Source: Fuscovulum ytuae (lineage in GTDB: Bacteria; Pseudomonadota; Alphaproteobacteria; Rhodobacterales; Rhodobacteraceae). Taken from it: a stretch of DNA of 64,000 nt. The stretch spans positions 1,054,001 to 1,118,000 of the forward strand of contig NZ_CP124535.1 in NCBI RefSeq assembly GCF_029953595.1, written 5' to 3'. The notes beneath the pieces are model-generated. The model was not told where the DNA came from and did not search any database. It saw only the letters and a program-made list of their open reading frames with translations. Both the position numbers and the translations under genes were made by a program. Positions 26,693 through 35,902 of this stretch are shown piece after piece (within the stretch, counting starts at the first letter, position 1; each line of letters begins with the position of its first letter).

Positions 26693-27172
26693 TCATTCAC
26701 ATGGCCAGATCGCCGTCGCTTGCGGAATCGCCGGATGACGCAGCTCTGACCCTTCGACAATCCCCATTCGGCGGGCAAGACCGCCATTGATCTCCAGCAC
26801 GAACCGCACGCCGTTGCCACCATCGATCGGGGTCGTATCGCCCGGCACCGCATTGGAATGCACCCGCGTCACCTGCCCCGTTTCATCGGCAAAGATCATA
26901 TCCAAGGGAATAAGCGTGTTCTTCATCCAGAACGACGCCCGTTGCGGTGCCTCATAGACAAAAAGCATCCCGGCAGATTTCGGCATGCTTTCCCGGAACA
27001 TCAGTCCCTGCGCCCGTTCAGCCCCGTCATCGGCAACTTCCACAGTGAACCGCGCCACACCCGATGGGCCGCGGATTTCCACGGCATCGGGCGCGCAGGT
27101 CGCGCTTGCCGCCAAGGGCAGCAAGCCAGCCCATGTCGCTAGGATCCAAGCTGCCGAGTTGCTGCTTCCCAC
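26693..27172 (-). CDS. DUF192 family exported protein
   Basis: A 159-residue protein. A signal peptide spans about residues 1-24 (AAWILATWAGLLPLAASA). The DUF192 domain follows: FTVEVADDGAERAQGLMFRESMPKSAGMLFVY, then FWMKNTLIPLDMIFAD, and an ING near the C-terminus. Function of the family is not established. The start lies 34 bases inside the 3' end of the cold-shock protein gene, in another frame, so expression is probably coupled to it. tRNA-Pro lies 49 bases downstream on the same strand. Confidence 0.9.
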   Translation of the reverse strand: MGSSNSAAWILATWAGLLPLAASATCAPDAVEIRGPSGVARFTVEVADDGAERAQGLMFRESMPKSAGMLFVYEAPQRASFWMKNTLIPLDMIFADETGQVTRVHSNAVPGDTTPIDGGNGVRFVLEINGGLARRMGIVEGSELRHPAIPQATAIWPCE

Positions 27173-27675
27173 GAAACCACCTGCACCGCCATGCGCCCCC
27201 GTTTGCCGTCCACGATGCGAAGGCAGATCGCCTCGCCCGCCTGAAGGTCGGCAAAACCTGATACGCGCAAAACCTCGATATGGATGAACACATCTTCGGG
27301 TCGACCGAAGACATTCGCAAAGCCAAATCCCTTGGCCTTATCGAACCATTTCACCCGTGCCGGTTCAAGCGGCAGTTGCGCGATTTCTTCGGGGTCGGCC
27401 GGGGCACTTTCGTCGCCCAGCGGAAAGCTCACGCCCTGCGGGGGTTCGATGCTCAGCACCTCCACCGCCTGCACGCCCCGCTGGGTCATCTGCACCTTCA
27501 CCGAAATCACCGCACCATCAGCAACCGAATTCTGCCCGTAATTCCGCAGCACATTTGCATGCAGCAGGATATCGGCCCCACCTTCGTCTGCGACGATGAA
27601 ACCGAATCCCTTGCCAGGATCGAACCACTTTACACGGCCATGCACCTCGTGCACCGGCCTATCATTCTCTGTCAT
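27139..27675 (-). CDS. Protein with two cold-shock domains
   Basis: A 178-residue cytoplasmic nucleic-acid-binding protein with two cold-shock domains. The first spans about residues 10-75 with RNP1-like KWFDPGKGFGFI and RNP2-like DILLHANVL. The second spans about residues 105-175 with KWFDKAKGFGFA and DVFIHIEVL. They are joined by an acidic linker. Single-domain CspA proteins are about 70 residues; the double form is common in Alphaproteobacteria. Likely roles are RNA chaperoning or antitermination. Its gene overlaps the DUF192 gene by 34 bases. Confidence 0.92.
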   Translation of the reverse strand: MTENDRPVHEVHGRVKWFDPGKGFGFIVADEGGADILLHANVLRNYGQNSVADGAVISVKVQMTQRGVQAVEVLSIEPPQGVSFPLGDESAPADPEEIAQLPLEPARVKWFDKAKGFGFANVFGRPEDVFIHIEVLRVSGFADLQAGEAICLRIVDGKRGRMAVQVVSWEAATRQLGS

Positions 27676-27789
27676 TTTGAGAGCCGTTCCCCAGTGTTAG
27701 CCCTTCATAAGTAATGCCGCGAATATGTAGGCAGTTTCAAGGGGCTAATTTTAATCTCTCTAAAGACTTTCATTCACGAAGCGCGAATT

Positions 27790-28392
27790 TCACGGGTTCA
27801 ACCGATTGATTTCCCAACTTTCCCCAAGATTTTCGCGGGTCCAGCGGAATCGATCATGCAAGCGAAACGCCCCATCGGCCCAGAATTCGATCTCCAAGGG
27901 CCGGATGCGGATACCCCCCCAGAAGGGCGGGCGCGCCGGGTTTGGCCCCTGTTCGATGGTCACCTTCGCCACATCCGCCATCAGCGACGCCCGCGACGAC
28001 AGCGGCTCCGACTGACGCGACGCCCATGCCCCCAGACGGCTTTTCAGGCTGCGGCTGGCGTAATATTCATCCGCCTGCGGGCCCTCTTCGCGCTCTGTCA
28101 CCCCGCGCACCCGGATCTGGCGGCGCAGGCTTTTCCAATGCAGCACGAAGGCGGCCTTCCCGCTTGCGGCGATCTCCTGCCCCTTCTTCGACCCGTAATT
28201 CGTATAGAAGACAAAGGCATCCGCCTCGATGTCTTTCAACAAAACCATGCGCACATTCGGCATCCCACGCGCATCCACAGTCGCAAGCGCGATGGCATTG
28301 GGGTCGTTCGGTTCCACCGGTTCCGCCTCCGCAAGCCAAGCCCGCGCTATCTGAAACGGATCGTCCCCCGCAAATATACCACTTCTGTCCAT
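27790..28392 (-). CDS. pdxH: Pyridoxamine 5'-phosphate oxidase
   Basis: A 200-residue FMN enzyme that makes pyridoxal 5'-phosphate. Family segments are [42 protein letters not shown] and the C-terminal PLEIEFW with [20 protein letters not shown]. It supplies the cofactor for the several PLP enzymes in the window, though it is not linked to them. It is divergent from fabI with about 110 bases between start codons. Confidence 0.95.
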   Translation of the reverse strand: MDRSGIFAGDDPFQIARAWLAEAEPVEPNDPNAIALATVDARGMPNVRMVLLKDIEADAFVFYTNYGSKKGQEIAASGKAAFVLHWKSLRRQIRVRGVTEREEGPQADEYYASRSLKSRLGAWASRQSEPLSSRASLMADVAKVTIEQGPNPARPPFWGGIRIRPLEIEFWADGAFRLHDRFRWTRENLGESWEINRLNP

Positions 28393-28503
28393 TATTTTTT
28401 CCCGCTTGCCTACGCATGGCCTGTTGACTGGGCCACCCTTGATGCAGCCCCCGTGATCGCCTACACGTCACCTGAAACGCAAAGGGTGGGCGAGGGACAG
28501 GCA

Positions 28504-29331
28504 ATGTCAACTGGACTTATGGCAGGAAAGCGCGGTCTCATCATGGGGCTGGCCAATGACAAATCCATCGCCTGGGGCATCGCCAAGGCCCTTGCCGATC
28601 ATGGGGCCGAAATGGCCTTCTCCTATCAGGGCGAGGCGCTGAAAAAGCGCGTCGAGCCCCTTGCCGCCTCGATCGGCACGCCGCTGCTCTTCGAATGTGA
28701 CGTTGCATCAGAAGAGTCGATGGATGCGCTTTTCGCCGGGCTCAAGGATCACTGGGGCCAGATCGACTTTGTTGTTCACGCCATCGGCTTTTCCGACAAG
28801 AACGAATTGCGCGGCCGCTATGTCGATACGACGCGACAGAATTTCCTGATGACCATGGATATCTCGGTCTATTCCTTCACCGCCATCTGCCAGCGCGCGG
28901 CGGCGATGATGCCGGCGGGCGGGTCGCTTCTGACGCTGACCTATTACGGTGCCGAAAAGGTCATGCCGCATTACAACGTGATGGGTCTGGCCAAGGCCGC
29001 ACTGGAATCAAGCGTCAAATACATCGCCGAAGACCTTGGCAAGGACGGCATCCGCGTCAACGCCATCTCGGCCGGTCCGATCAAGACGCTGGCCGCCTCG
29101 GGCATCGGCGATTTCCGCTACATCATGAAGTGGAACGAACTGAACTCCCCCCTCCGCCGCAACGTCACGCAGGAAGAGGTGGGCAAGGCCGCGCTCTACC
29201 TGCTGTCGGATCTCGGCTCCGGGACGACGGGCGAGAATTTGCATGTCGACGCAGGCTACCATGTCGTCGGTATGAAGGCGGTTGACGCCCCCGATATAGA
29301 CGCAGTGACCGGGCGGAACGGCAAGGAATGA
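28504..29331 (+). CDS. fabI: Enoyl-[acyl-carrier-protein] reductase (NADH)
   Basis: A 275-residue SDR-type reductase of type II fatty-acid synthesis. The altered nucleotide motif GLANDKSIAWGIAKAL and the FabI catalytic pair Tyr157 and Lys164 (Y-x6-K, in YNVMGLAK) are present. HAIGF (residues 92-96) lines the triclosan-binding region and looks wild type. The frame is open upstream past pdxH, but the ATG at 28504 follows GAGGGACAGG. Its stop overlaps the start of the LysE-type gene (ATGA). Confidence 0.95.
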   Translation: MSTGLMAGKRGLIMGLANDKSIAWGIAKALADHGAEMAFSYQGEALKKRVEPLAASIGTPLLFECDVASEESMDALFAGLKDHWGQIDFVVHAIGFSDKNELRGRYVDTTRQNFLMTMDISVYSFTAICQRAAAMMPAGGSLLTLTYYGAEKVMPHYNVMGLAKAALESSVKYIAEDLGKDGIRVNAISAGPIKTLAASGIGDFRYIMKWNELNSPLRRNVTQEEVGKAALYLLSDLGSGTTGENLHVDAGYHVVGMKAVDAPDIDAVTGRNGKE

Positions 29332-29942
29332 CCTTTGCGGCCTTCCTCGCCTTTGCGGGCCTCGTGATCTTTGCCGCCATCTCGCCGGGGCCTGCGGTCC
29401 TGATGTCGGCCCGCACCGGCCTGACCCAGGGCTTCCGCACCGGGTTCATGCTTGCCATGGGGATCGGGGCGGGTGCGGTCGTCTGGGCCTCTGCCGCGAT
29501 GTTCGGCCTCAACCTTCTCTTCGCTGCGGCCCCCGCCCTGCTCTGGGCGCTGAAACTGGGCGGCGCGGCCTATCTGATCTGGATGGCCGTCCACCTGTGG
29601 CGCGACGCCAAGACCCCGCTTGTCTCCGATGACAGCCGCCCCCTGCCCCGTTCTGGCCTTTCGGCCTTCCGGCTTGGGCTCTTCACGCAACTCGCCAACC
29701 CGAAACCCGCCGTGATGTTCTCGGCCATTTTCCTTGGCACCATTCCGCAGGGCACCGCGCTTTGGGTCTATGCCTCCCTCCTTGCCCTGATCTTCACGGC
29801 CGAAACCGCGTGGAACAGCCTTGTCGCCCGCATCTTTAGCCTTGATCGCACCCGCGCCCGCTATATCAGCCTGAAAACCCTGATCGACCGCAGCTTCGGC
29901 GGCCTTCTCGCCCTGCTGGGGATCAAGATCGCCGCAACCTGA
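29328..29942 (+). CDS. LysE/RhtB-family translocator
   Basis: A 204-residue inner-membrane exporter with about six hydrophobic segments. The N-terminal [22 protein letters not shown] is the LysE/RhtB signature, and [22 protein letters not shown] lies mid-protein. The family exports amino acids or homoserine lactones; the substrate here is unknown. It overlaps fabI by four bases and precedes gpt by 13 bases, so it is probably co-transcribed with both. Confidence 0.9.
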   Translation: MTFAAFLAFAGLVIFAAISPGPAVLMSARTGLTQGFRTGFMLAMGIGAGAVVWASAAMFGLNLLFAAAPALLWALKLGGAAYLIWMAVHLWRDAKTPLVSDDSRPLPRSGLSAFRLGLFTQLANPKPAVMFSAIFLGTIPQGTALWVYASLLALIFTAETAWNSLVARIFSLDRTRARYISLKTLIDRSFGGLLALLGIKIAAT

Positions 29943-29955
29943 GAGGGAAACGCCC

Positions 29956-30480
29956 ATGTCCGCCGAACGCCTGCCGCATGAAAAAGGCTTCCACGTCAGC
30001 TGGGACCAGATCCACCGCGACGCCCGCGCGCTGGCATGGCGGCTGGATGGCAAAGGTCCGGGCGAAGGCGGCGCATGGAAAGCCGTGGTCGGCATCACGC
30101 GCGGCGGCCTTGTCCCCGCCATGATCGTCAGCCGCGAACTCGATATCCGCGTGGTCGATACGATCAGCGTGAAATCCTATCACTCTGGCGGCGGCGCGCA
30201 GGACCAGCGGCGCGAGGCGCAGGTTGTGAAGGCCCCGCAGGCCGATCTGATGGGCGACGGGTCCGGCATCCTGATCGTCGACGACCTCGTCGACAGCGGC
30301 CGGACGCTGGAACTGATCCGCAGCCTTTACCCCAAGGCACATTGCGCCACCGTCTATGCCAAACCCCACGGCAAGCCGCAGGTCGACACCTATGTGACCG
30401 AGGTCAGCCAGGACACCTGGATCTTCTTCCCCTGGGACATGGCGCTGCAATATGTGCAGCCCTTCCGCGGGCAGGATTGA
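29956..30480 (+). CDS. gpt: Xanthine(-guanine) phosphoribosyltransferase
   Basis: A 174-residue type I phosphoribosyltransferase for purine salvage. The PRPP loop [15 protein letters not shown] (about residues 98-112), [20 protein letters not shown] and the C-terminal [13 protein letters not shown] closely match E. coli Gpt. GAGAGGGAAACGCCC gives a good ribosome binding site. It follows the LysE-type gene by 13 bases. A link to the nucleobase uptake operon at 15-22 kb is conceivable but only by function. Confidence 0.93.
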   Translation: MSAERLPHEKGFHVSWDQIHRDARALAWRLDGKGPGEGGAWKAVVGITRGGLVPAMIVSRELDIRVVDTISVKSYHSGGGAQDQRREAQVVKAPQADLMGDGSGILIVDDLVDSGRTLELIRSLYPKAHCATVYAKPHGKPQVDTYVTEVSQDTWIFFPWDMALQYVQPFRGQD

Positions 30481-30716
30481 CCCCAAAGCCGCAGCCCGGA
30501 CGATCCGCGCGCGATGCGAATTTATGCCAAGATGAAGCTGCCGTTTCACCTTGGTCCAAATACTCATGCGACGCCCGCCACCCGCGCCGCCGCCCGTCCT
30601 TTTGCGCAAAGCCCCCTCGCAGCCTGTCGCAAACGCGCGTCTGATCGTGCAAATCGGCAGTCGCGGACTGCCCGATCCGCCCCTATCCTGCCCCCATCGC
30701 AAGACCGGAGCCTGCA

Positions 30717-31895
30717 ATGTCCCTGCCCCTGAACCCCGCCATGGCCGCCACCTTCCCGCCTCCGGTGATGGAGGCGCGGCGCTGGCTGCAAGGGGCAAGC
30801 TTCCCGCCCGACCGCCCGCTGATCAATGTCAGCCAAGCCGCCCCGGTAGACCCGCCCCCCCTTGGCCTGCGTCAGGCACTGGCCGAGGCCGCGCTGACCA
30901 ATGACGCCGCCCATCTTTACGGCCCCGTCCTTGGCCTGCCGGACCTTAGGGCCGAAATCGCATCGCAATGGACCGCGGCCTATGGCGGCAGCATCTCCCC
31001 CGATCAGACCGCCATCACCCAAGGCTGCAATCAGGCCTTCACCGCCGTCATGTCCACTTTGGCGGGCGCAGGGGATGAGGTGATCCTCCCCACCCCTTGG
31101 TATTTCAACCACAAGATGTGGCTTGATATGCAAGGCGTGAAGGCTGTCCCCCTGCCCGCAGGCCCGGGCCTTATCCCCGAGGCCGAGGCCGCCGCCCGCC
31201 TGATCACCCCCCGGACCCGCGCCCTTGTTCTGGTCAGCCCGAACAACCCCGGCGGCGTGGAATATCCCGCTGAGACGCTTGCAGCCTTCCGCGATCTCGC
31301 ACGGGCCCATGACCTTGCGCTCATCGTCGATGAAACCTACCGCGATTTCGACGCGCGCTCCGGTCGCCCGCATGACCTTTTCGCCGATCCCGATTGGGAC
31401 GACACGCTGATCCAGCTTTACAGCTTTTCCAAAGCCTATCGCCTGACGGGCCACCGCGTGGGCGCCATCGTGGCCTCCGCCGCAAGGCTGGCCGAGGTCG
31501 AGAAATTCCTCGACACCGTCGCCATCTGCCCAAGCCAACTGGGCCAGATCGGCGCGCTTTGGGGGATGCGTAACCTTGCCCAATGGGTGGCGGGGGAGCG
31601 TGACGAAATCCTCGCCCGCCGCGTTGCCATGACCACGGGCTTTGCCGCCCTGCCGGATTGGAAACTTCTCGGCTGCGGGGCCTATTTCGCCTATGTCGAA
31701 CACCCCTATGCCATGGCGTCGGACGAACTCGCCAAACGGCTGGTGCATGAGGCATCGATCCTCATGCTGCCCGGCACCATGTTCCAGCCCGACACCCATC
31801 CCGAAGGCGCGCGCCAGCTGCGCATCGCTTTTGCCAATATCGATGCCTCCGGGATCACCGAGTTGTTCCACCGCCTGTCTGCTCTGCGCCTCTAG
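30717..31895 (+). CDS. PLP-dependent class I/II aminotransferase
   Basis: A 392-residue fold-type I aminotransferase. The PLP lysine is Lys239 in YSFSKAYRLTGHR. Asp205 and Tyr208 (VDETYRD) and the NNPGG loop (residues 176-180) are in place. The specific amino donor is not evident; closest by eye are aspartate-type aminotransferases. It has its own promoter region, 236 bases after gpt, and precedes the PpiD-like gene by 72 bases. Confidence 0.88.
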   Translation: MSLPLNPAMAATFPPPVMEARRWLQGASFPPDRPLINVSQAAPVDPPPLGLRQALAEAALTNDAAHLYGPVLGLPDLRAEIASQWTAAYGGSISPDQTAITQGCNQAFTAVMSTLAGAGDEVILPTPWYFNHKMWLDMQGVKAVPLPAGPGLIPEAEAAARLITPRTRALVLVSPNNPGGVEYPAETLAAFRDLARAHDLALIVDETYRDFDARSGRPHDLFADPDWDDTLIQLYSFSKAYRLTGHRVGAIVASAARLAEVEKFLDTVAICPSQLGQIGALWGMRNLAQWVAGERDEILARRVAMTTGFAALPDWKLLGCGAYFAYVEHPYAMASDELAKRLVHEASILMLPGTMFQPDTHPEGARQLRIAFANIDASGITELFHRLSALRL

Positions 31896-31967
31896 CCCCG
31901 CTTGCCCCCCGCGCCCTGACCCACTAGACAGGCTGCGACACATTCCCAGCCCGGACAGGCGCGACCA

Positions 31968-33845
31968 ATGGCCAAGAAGACGACCGAAACCGAAGACAGC
32001 CCCCGCAAGAAGAAGGGCATCGGCAACTATATCGTCTGGGTGCTGCTCGTCCTTGTGATGCTAGGCCTTGGCGGCTTTGGCGTCACCAATTTCGGCGGCG
32101 GGGTCAGCACGCTCGCCCGCGTGGGCGACCGCGAGATCGAAGTGAACGACTACGCCCGCGCTTTGCAGCAGGAATTGAACGCCCTTTCGGCGCAGGTGGG
32201 CCAGCCCATCCCCTTCTCGCAGGCGCAGGCTTTCGGTCTGGATACCCAGGTTCTGCAAACCGTCATCACCCGCGCCGCGCTGGATAATGAGGCCGCGCGC
32301 ATCGGCATTTCCGTGGGCGACGCCACCGTCGCGGGCGAGATCACGCAGATGAACGCCTTCCAAGGCAACGCGGGCAGCTTTGACCGCGAAGTGTATCGCT
32401 TCACCCTTGAACGCAACAACCTGACCGAGGCGCAGTTCGAACGCGGCATCCGCGAAGATGTGGCCCGCTCCATCCTGCAAGGCGCGGTGGTGGGTGGCTT
32501 TGCCGCCCCCGCCCCCCTCACCGACACGCTCACGGCCTATGCCGGCGAACGGCGCAGCTTTTCGCTCCTCACCCTGACCGAGGCAGACCTCTCCGCCCCC
32601 CTCGCCGCACCGACCGACGCCGATCTTCAGACCTTCTACGACGCCAATATCGACCGCTTCACCCGCCCGGAAGCCAAGCGCATCACCTATGTCGCATTGC
32701 TGCCCGAAGCGCTGGCCCCGACGATGGAGGTGGACGAAACCGCCCTCCGCGCGCTTTACGATGAACGCATCGGGGAATTCATGATCCCCGAAAAGCGCCT
32801 TGTCGAACGGCTCGTCTACCCGACCGAGGCCGAAGCGCAGGCTGCGAAATCCCGTCTCGACGCGGGCGAGGTCACCTTCGATCAGCTTGTCTCCGAACGT
32901 GGCCTGACGCTTGATATCATCGACCTTGGCGATGTCTCCAAAGCCGATCTTGGCGCGGCGGGCGAGGCCGTCTTCGCCCTGACCGAACCTGGCGTCGCAG
33001 GCCCTGCCATGTCCGACCTCGGCCCCGCGCTCTTCCGCATGAACGCGATCCTTTCTGCACAGGAAACCACCTTCGACGAGGCCCGCGAAAGCCTGTCCGC
33101 CGAAATGCGCGTCGCCGCCGCCCGCCGTGCCATCGGTGCGCGCATCGAAGAAATCGACGATCTGCTCGCCTCCGGTGCCGATCTCGAAGAGGTCGCGCAG
33201 GATGCGGGGATGGAACTGGCCACGCTTGACTATATCCCCGGCCAGACCGCCGAAGGCATCGCAGCCTATCCCGATTTCCGCACCGCCGCCGAAGCCATCG
33301 GCGAAGGCGATTTCCCCGAGGTGATCCAGCTTGACGATGGCGCGCTGGCCGCGCTGCGTCTGGATGCGATCGTTCCCCCCACGCCCATCCCGCTCGATGA
33401 GGTGCGCGAAGATGTGACCGCCGCATGGCGCGCCGATGCACTGGCCAAGGCCCTTGCCGCCCGGGCCGAGGCCGTGCAGGCCGAGGTCGCCGCCGGCGCC
33501 TCGCTCGGCGCTTATGGCATCGTCACTGTCACCCGCGCCGTGACCCGCGACGCCTTCATCGAAGGCGTGCCGCAAACCCTGTTGCCCACCCTCTTCGGCA
33601 TGCAACAAGGCGATCTGCAACTGGTGCAGGGTGATGGCTTCACGGGCCTGCTGCGGCTTGACGCAATCCTTCCCGCCGAAACCGAAGGCGAGGATGCGAT
33701 CGCGCTGCGCGAGGCGATCTCGATCCGCGCACAGCAGACACTGGCGCAGGATGCCTTCCAGCTGTTCACCAATGCGCTGTCGAATGAGGCGGGCATCCAG
33801 ATCGACCAGACCGCGATCAACGCGGTCCATGCCCAGTTCAATTGA
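31968..33845 (+). CDS. PpiD-like periplasmic folding factor (SurA-type N domain)
   Basis: A 625-residue protein anchored by one N-terminal membrane helix (IVWVLLVLVMLGLGGFGV, about residues 21-38) after a short basic cytoplasmic tail. A SurA_N-like domain follows (VGDREIEVNDYARALQQEL), with the rest periplasmic. The parvulin PPIase domain is hard to place; the DVSKADLGAAGEAVFALTEPGV segment is its most recognisable trace, so isomerase activity may be lost. The family helps outer-membrane protein folding. It lies immediately upstream of trpE with a 13-base gap, an arrangement I believe is common in Rhodobacteraceae. Confidence 0.88.
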   Translation: MAKKTTETEDSPRKKKGIGNYIVWVLLVLVMLGLGGFGVTNFGGGVSTLARVGDREIEVNDYARALQQELNALSAQVGQPIPFSQAQAFGLDTQVLQTVITRAALDNEAARIGISVGDATVAGEITQMNAFQGNAGSFDREVYRFTLERNNLTEAQFERGIREDVARSILQGAVVGGFAAPAPLTDTLTAYAGERRSFSLLTLTEADLSAPLAAPTDADLQTFYDANIDRFTRPEAKRITYVALLPEALAPTMEVDETALRALYDERIGEFMIPEKRLVERLVYPTEAEAQAAKSRLDAGEVTFDQLVSERGLTLDIIDLGDVSKADLGAAGEAVFALTEPGVAGPAMSDLGPALFRMNAILSAQETTFDEARESLSAEMRVAAARRAIGARIEEIDDLLASGADLEEVAQDAGMELATLDYIPGQTAEGIAAYPDFRTAAEAIGEGDFPEVIQLDDGALAALRLDAIVPPTPIPLDEVREDVTAAWRADALAKALAARAEAVQAEVAAGASLGAYGIVTVTRAVTRDAFIEGVPQTLLPTLFGMQQGDLQLVQGDGFTGLLRLDAILPAETEGEDAIALREAISIRAQQTLAQDAFQLFTNALSNEAGIQIDQTAINAVHAQFN

Positions 33846-33858
33846 CGGTCCTTGCGCG

Positions 33859-35367
33859 ATGAAACTTGAACCCTCCTTCGAGGATTTCGAAAAGGGCTGG
33901 ACTGCGGGCCGCAATCAGCTTGTCCATGCCCGCCTTGCCGCCGATCTGGACACCCCCGTGTCCCTGATGCTGAAACTGGCCGAGGCGCGCGCCGATACCT
34001 TCATGCTGGAAAGCGTGACAGGCGGAGAGGTGCGCGGCCGCTATTCCGTTGTCGGCATGAAGCCCGACCTCATCTGGCAATGCCACGGCCTGCAAAGCCG
34101 CATCAACCGCGAGGCCCGTTTCGACCCCGCCGCTTTCACGCCGCTGGATGGCCACCCGCTTGATACGCTGCGCGCGCTTATTGCGGAAAGCCGGATCGAC
34201 CTGCCCGAAGGCCTGCCCGCCATCGCGGCGGGGCTGTTCGGCTATCTGGGCTATGACATGATCCGTCTGGTGGAACATCTGCCCGATGTGAACCCCGATC
34301 CTCTGGGGCTTCCCGATGCGGTGCTGATGCGCCCTTCGGTCGTGGCGGTGCTGGATGGGGTGAAGGGGGATGTCACGCTCGTTGCACCCGCTTGGGTGGC
34401 ATCGGGCCTCTCGGCCCGCGCCGCCTATGCCCAAGCGGCTGAACGCGTGATGGATGCGCTGCGCGATCTGGATCGCGCCCCCCCTGCCCCGCGCGACTAT
34501 GGCGAGGCGGCACCCGTGGGCGAGGCGCGGTCGAACTTCACCCATGACGGCTACAAGGCCGCCGTGGAAAAGGCCAAGGATTACATCCGCGCGGGCGATA
34601 TCTTTCAGGTCGTGCCCAGCCAACGCTGGGCGCAGCGGTTCGAGGCGCCGCCCTTCGCCCTTTACCGCTCGCTCCGCCGCACCAACCCTTCGCCTTTCAT
34701 GTTCTTCTTCAACTTTGGCGGCTTTCAAGTCGTGGGCGCCAGCCCCGAAATCCTTGTCCGCCTGCGCGATGGCGAAGTGACGATCCGCCCCATCGCTGGC
34801 ACCCGCAAGCGGGGCGTGACGCCCGAAGAGGATAAGGCGCTGGAACAGGACCTTCTGTCGGACAAGAAGGAACTGGCCGAACATCTGATGCTGCTCGACC
34901 TCGGGCGCAACGATGTGGGCCGCGTGTCAAAGGTCGGCACGGTGAAGCCCACCGAACAATTCATCATCGAACGCTATTCCCACGTCATGCATATCGTATC
35001 GAACGTGGTGGGCCAGATCGCGGAAGGCGAGGATGCGCTGTCGGCCCTTCTGGCCGGGCTTCCGGCCGGGACGGTGTCGGGGGCGCCGAAAGTCCGCGCG
35101 ATGGAAATCATCGACGAGTTGGAACCCGAAAAACGCGGCGTCTATGGCGGCGGCGTGGGCTATTTTGCGTGCAACGGCGAGATGGATTTTTGCATCGCCC
35201 TGCGCACAGCCGTGCTGAAGGACGAAACGCTTTACATCCAAGCCGGAGGGGGCGTCGTTTATGACAGCGACCCTGAGGCGGAATATCAGGAAACGGTGAA
35301 CAAGTCCCGCGCCCTGCGCCGCGCTGCCGAGGATGCGGGTCTTTTCACCCGGCGCGGTAACGGCTGA
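33859..35367 (+). CDS. trpE: Anthranilate synthase component I
   Basis: A 502-residue chorismate-utilising enzyme, first step of tryptophan synthesis. The N-terminal LLES element (MLESVTGG) of the tryptophan feedback site is present. The catalytic domain carries GDIFQVVPSQRW, IAGTRKRG, DLGRNDVGRVS and LPAGTVSGAPKVRAMEII. The frame runs upstream into the PpiD-like gene, but the ATG at 33859 gives the standard N-terminus. The glutamine amidotransferase subunit is encoded by trpG 2.2 kb downstream, beyond an oppositely oriented gene. Confidence 0.96.
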   Translation: MKLEPSFEDFEKGWTAGRNQLVHARLAADLDTPVSLMLKLAEARADTFMLESVTGGEVRGRYSVVGMKPDLIWQCHGLQSRINREARFDPAAFTPLDGHPLDTLRALIAESRIDLPEGLPAIAAGLFGYLGYDMIRLVEHLPDVNPDPLGLPDAVLMRPSVVAVLDGVKGDVTLVAPAWVASGLSARAAYAQAAERVMDALRDLDRAPPAPRDYGEAAPVGEARSNFTHDGYKAAVEKAKDYIRAGDIFQVVPSQRWAQRFEAPPFALYRSLRRTNPSPFMFFFNFGGFQVVGASPEILVRLRDGEVTIRPIAGTRKRGVTPEEDKALEQDLLSDKKELAEHLMLLDLGRNDVGRVSKVGTVKPTEQFIIERYSHVMHIVSNVVGQIAEGEDALSALLAGLPAGTVSGAPKVRAMEIIDELEPEKRGVYGGGVGYFACNGEMDFCIALRTAVLKDETLYIQAGGGVVYDSDPEAEYQETVNKSRALRRAAEDAGLFTRRGNG

Positions 35368-35398
35368 TCTTCTCCCCGTTGCGTCACCACCCCGTGCC

Positions 35399-35417
35399 GG
35401 GGGGCGGTCTGCCCCCC
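35399..35417 (+). terminator. Hairpin downstream of trpE
   Basis: GGGGGGC, loop GGTCT, GCCCCCC, followed by GAGGATAGTTTTA. It begins 32 bases after the trpE stop and is a plausible intrinsic terminator. The sequence after the stem recurs, inverted, beyond valS. Confidence 0.55.
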
Positions 35418-35707
35418 GAGGATAGTTTTAGACAGAAAATGGAACGGTCCTGCCGCACGGGCTGGGCCCGGTTTGGCAGCGGGTTTTGATAACTTAGCCG
35501 TTCATGCTTATGCGGCATTTGCTTGGCCTATGCAGGAAGAGGCTTGGAAGGAGTATCGCGGGTGTAATGCCGGGCTCACGTTTGACCCCGCGATAGCCTT
35601 ATGGGCGGATGGGTGTCAGACGGCACAGGGCATACGCTTGGTCCCCCGCACAGATCTCCGAGATCGGCTGCTCGGGCCCCCTCCTGCGTTAACCTTAACC
35701 GGGAATG

Positions 35708-35765
35708 ACCGTGCGCTGCGTGCCCACAGTTTGCGGCACAAAAGGCGGCACAAAACAGGGCACAG
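35708..35765 (+). repeat. Dispersed 58-bp intergenic element, copy 2
   Basis: Same 58 bases as copy 1 (2978-3035), same orientation. It is preceded 19 bases upstream by TTAACCTTAA and followed by unrelated sequence. It forms a tandem pair with copy 3, start to start 137 bases. Confidence 0.85.
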
Positions 35766-35844
35766 CCTACACAGCCCGGGAGCGCTGGAGGGGCACCGCA
35801 ACTCTTCCCGGCCCTTTGCAAACCATTAACCTTAATGCGGGATC

Positions 35845-35902
35845 ACCGTGCGCTGCGTGCCCACAGTTTGCGGCACAAAAGGCGGCACAAAACAGGGCAC
35901 AG
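35845..35902 (+). repeat. Dispersed 58-bp intergenic element, copy 3
   Basis: Identical to copies 1 and 2 over 58 bases and again 19 bases after TTAACCTTAA (35826-35835). It lies 38 bases from the stop codon of the minus-strand deacetylase-fold gene. Confidence 0.85.

Noticed and set aside
35473-35829. 118-codon plus-strand frame after trpE
   Set aside because: Runs through a copy of the dispersed repeat and beyond it without any recognisable domain.
35708-35902. The repeat pair as a CRISPR array
   Set aside because: Only two units here, 58 bases with a 79-base gap, no further spacers and no cas genes.
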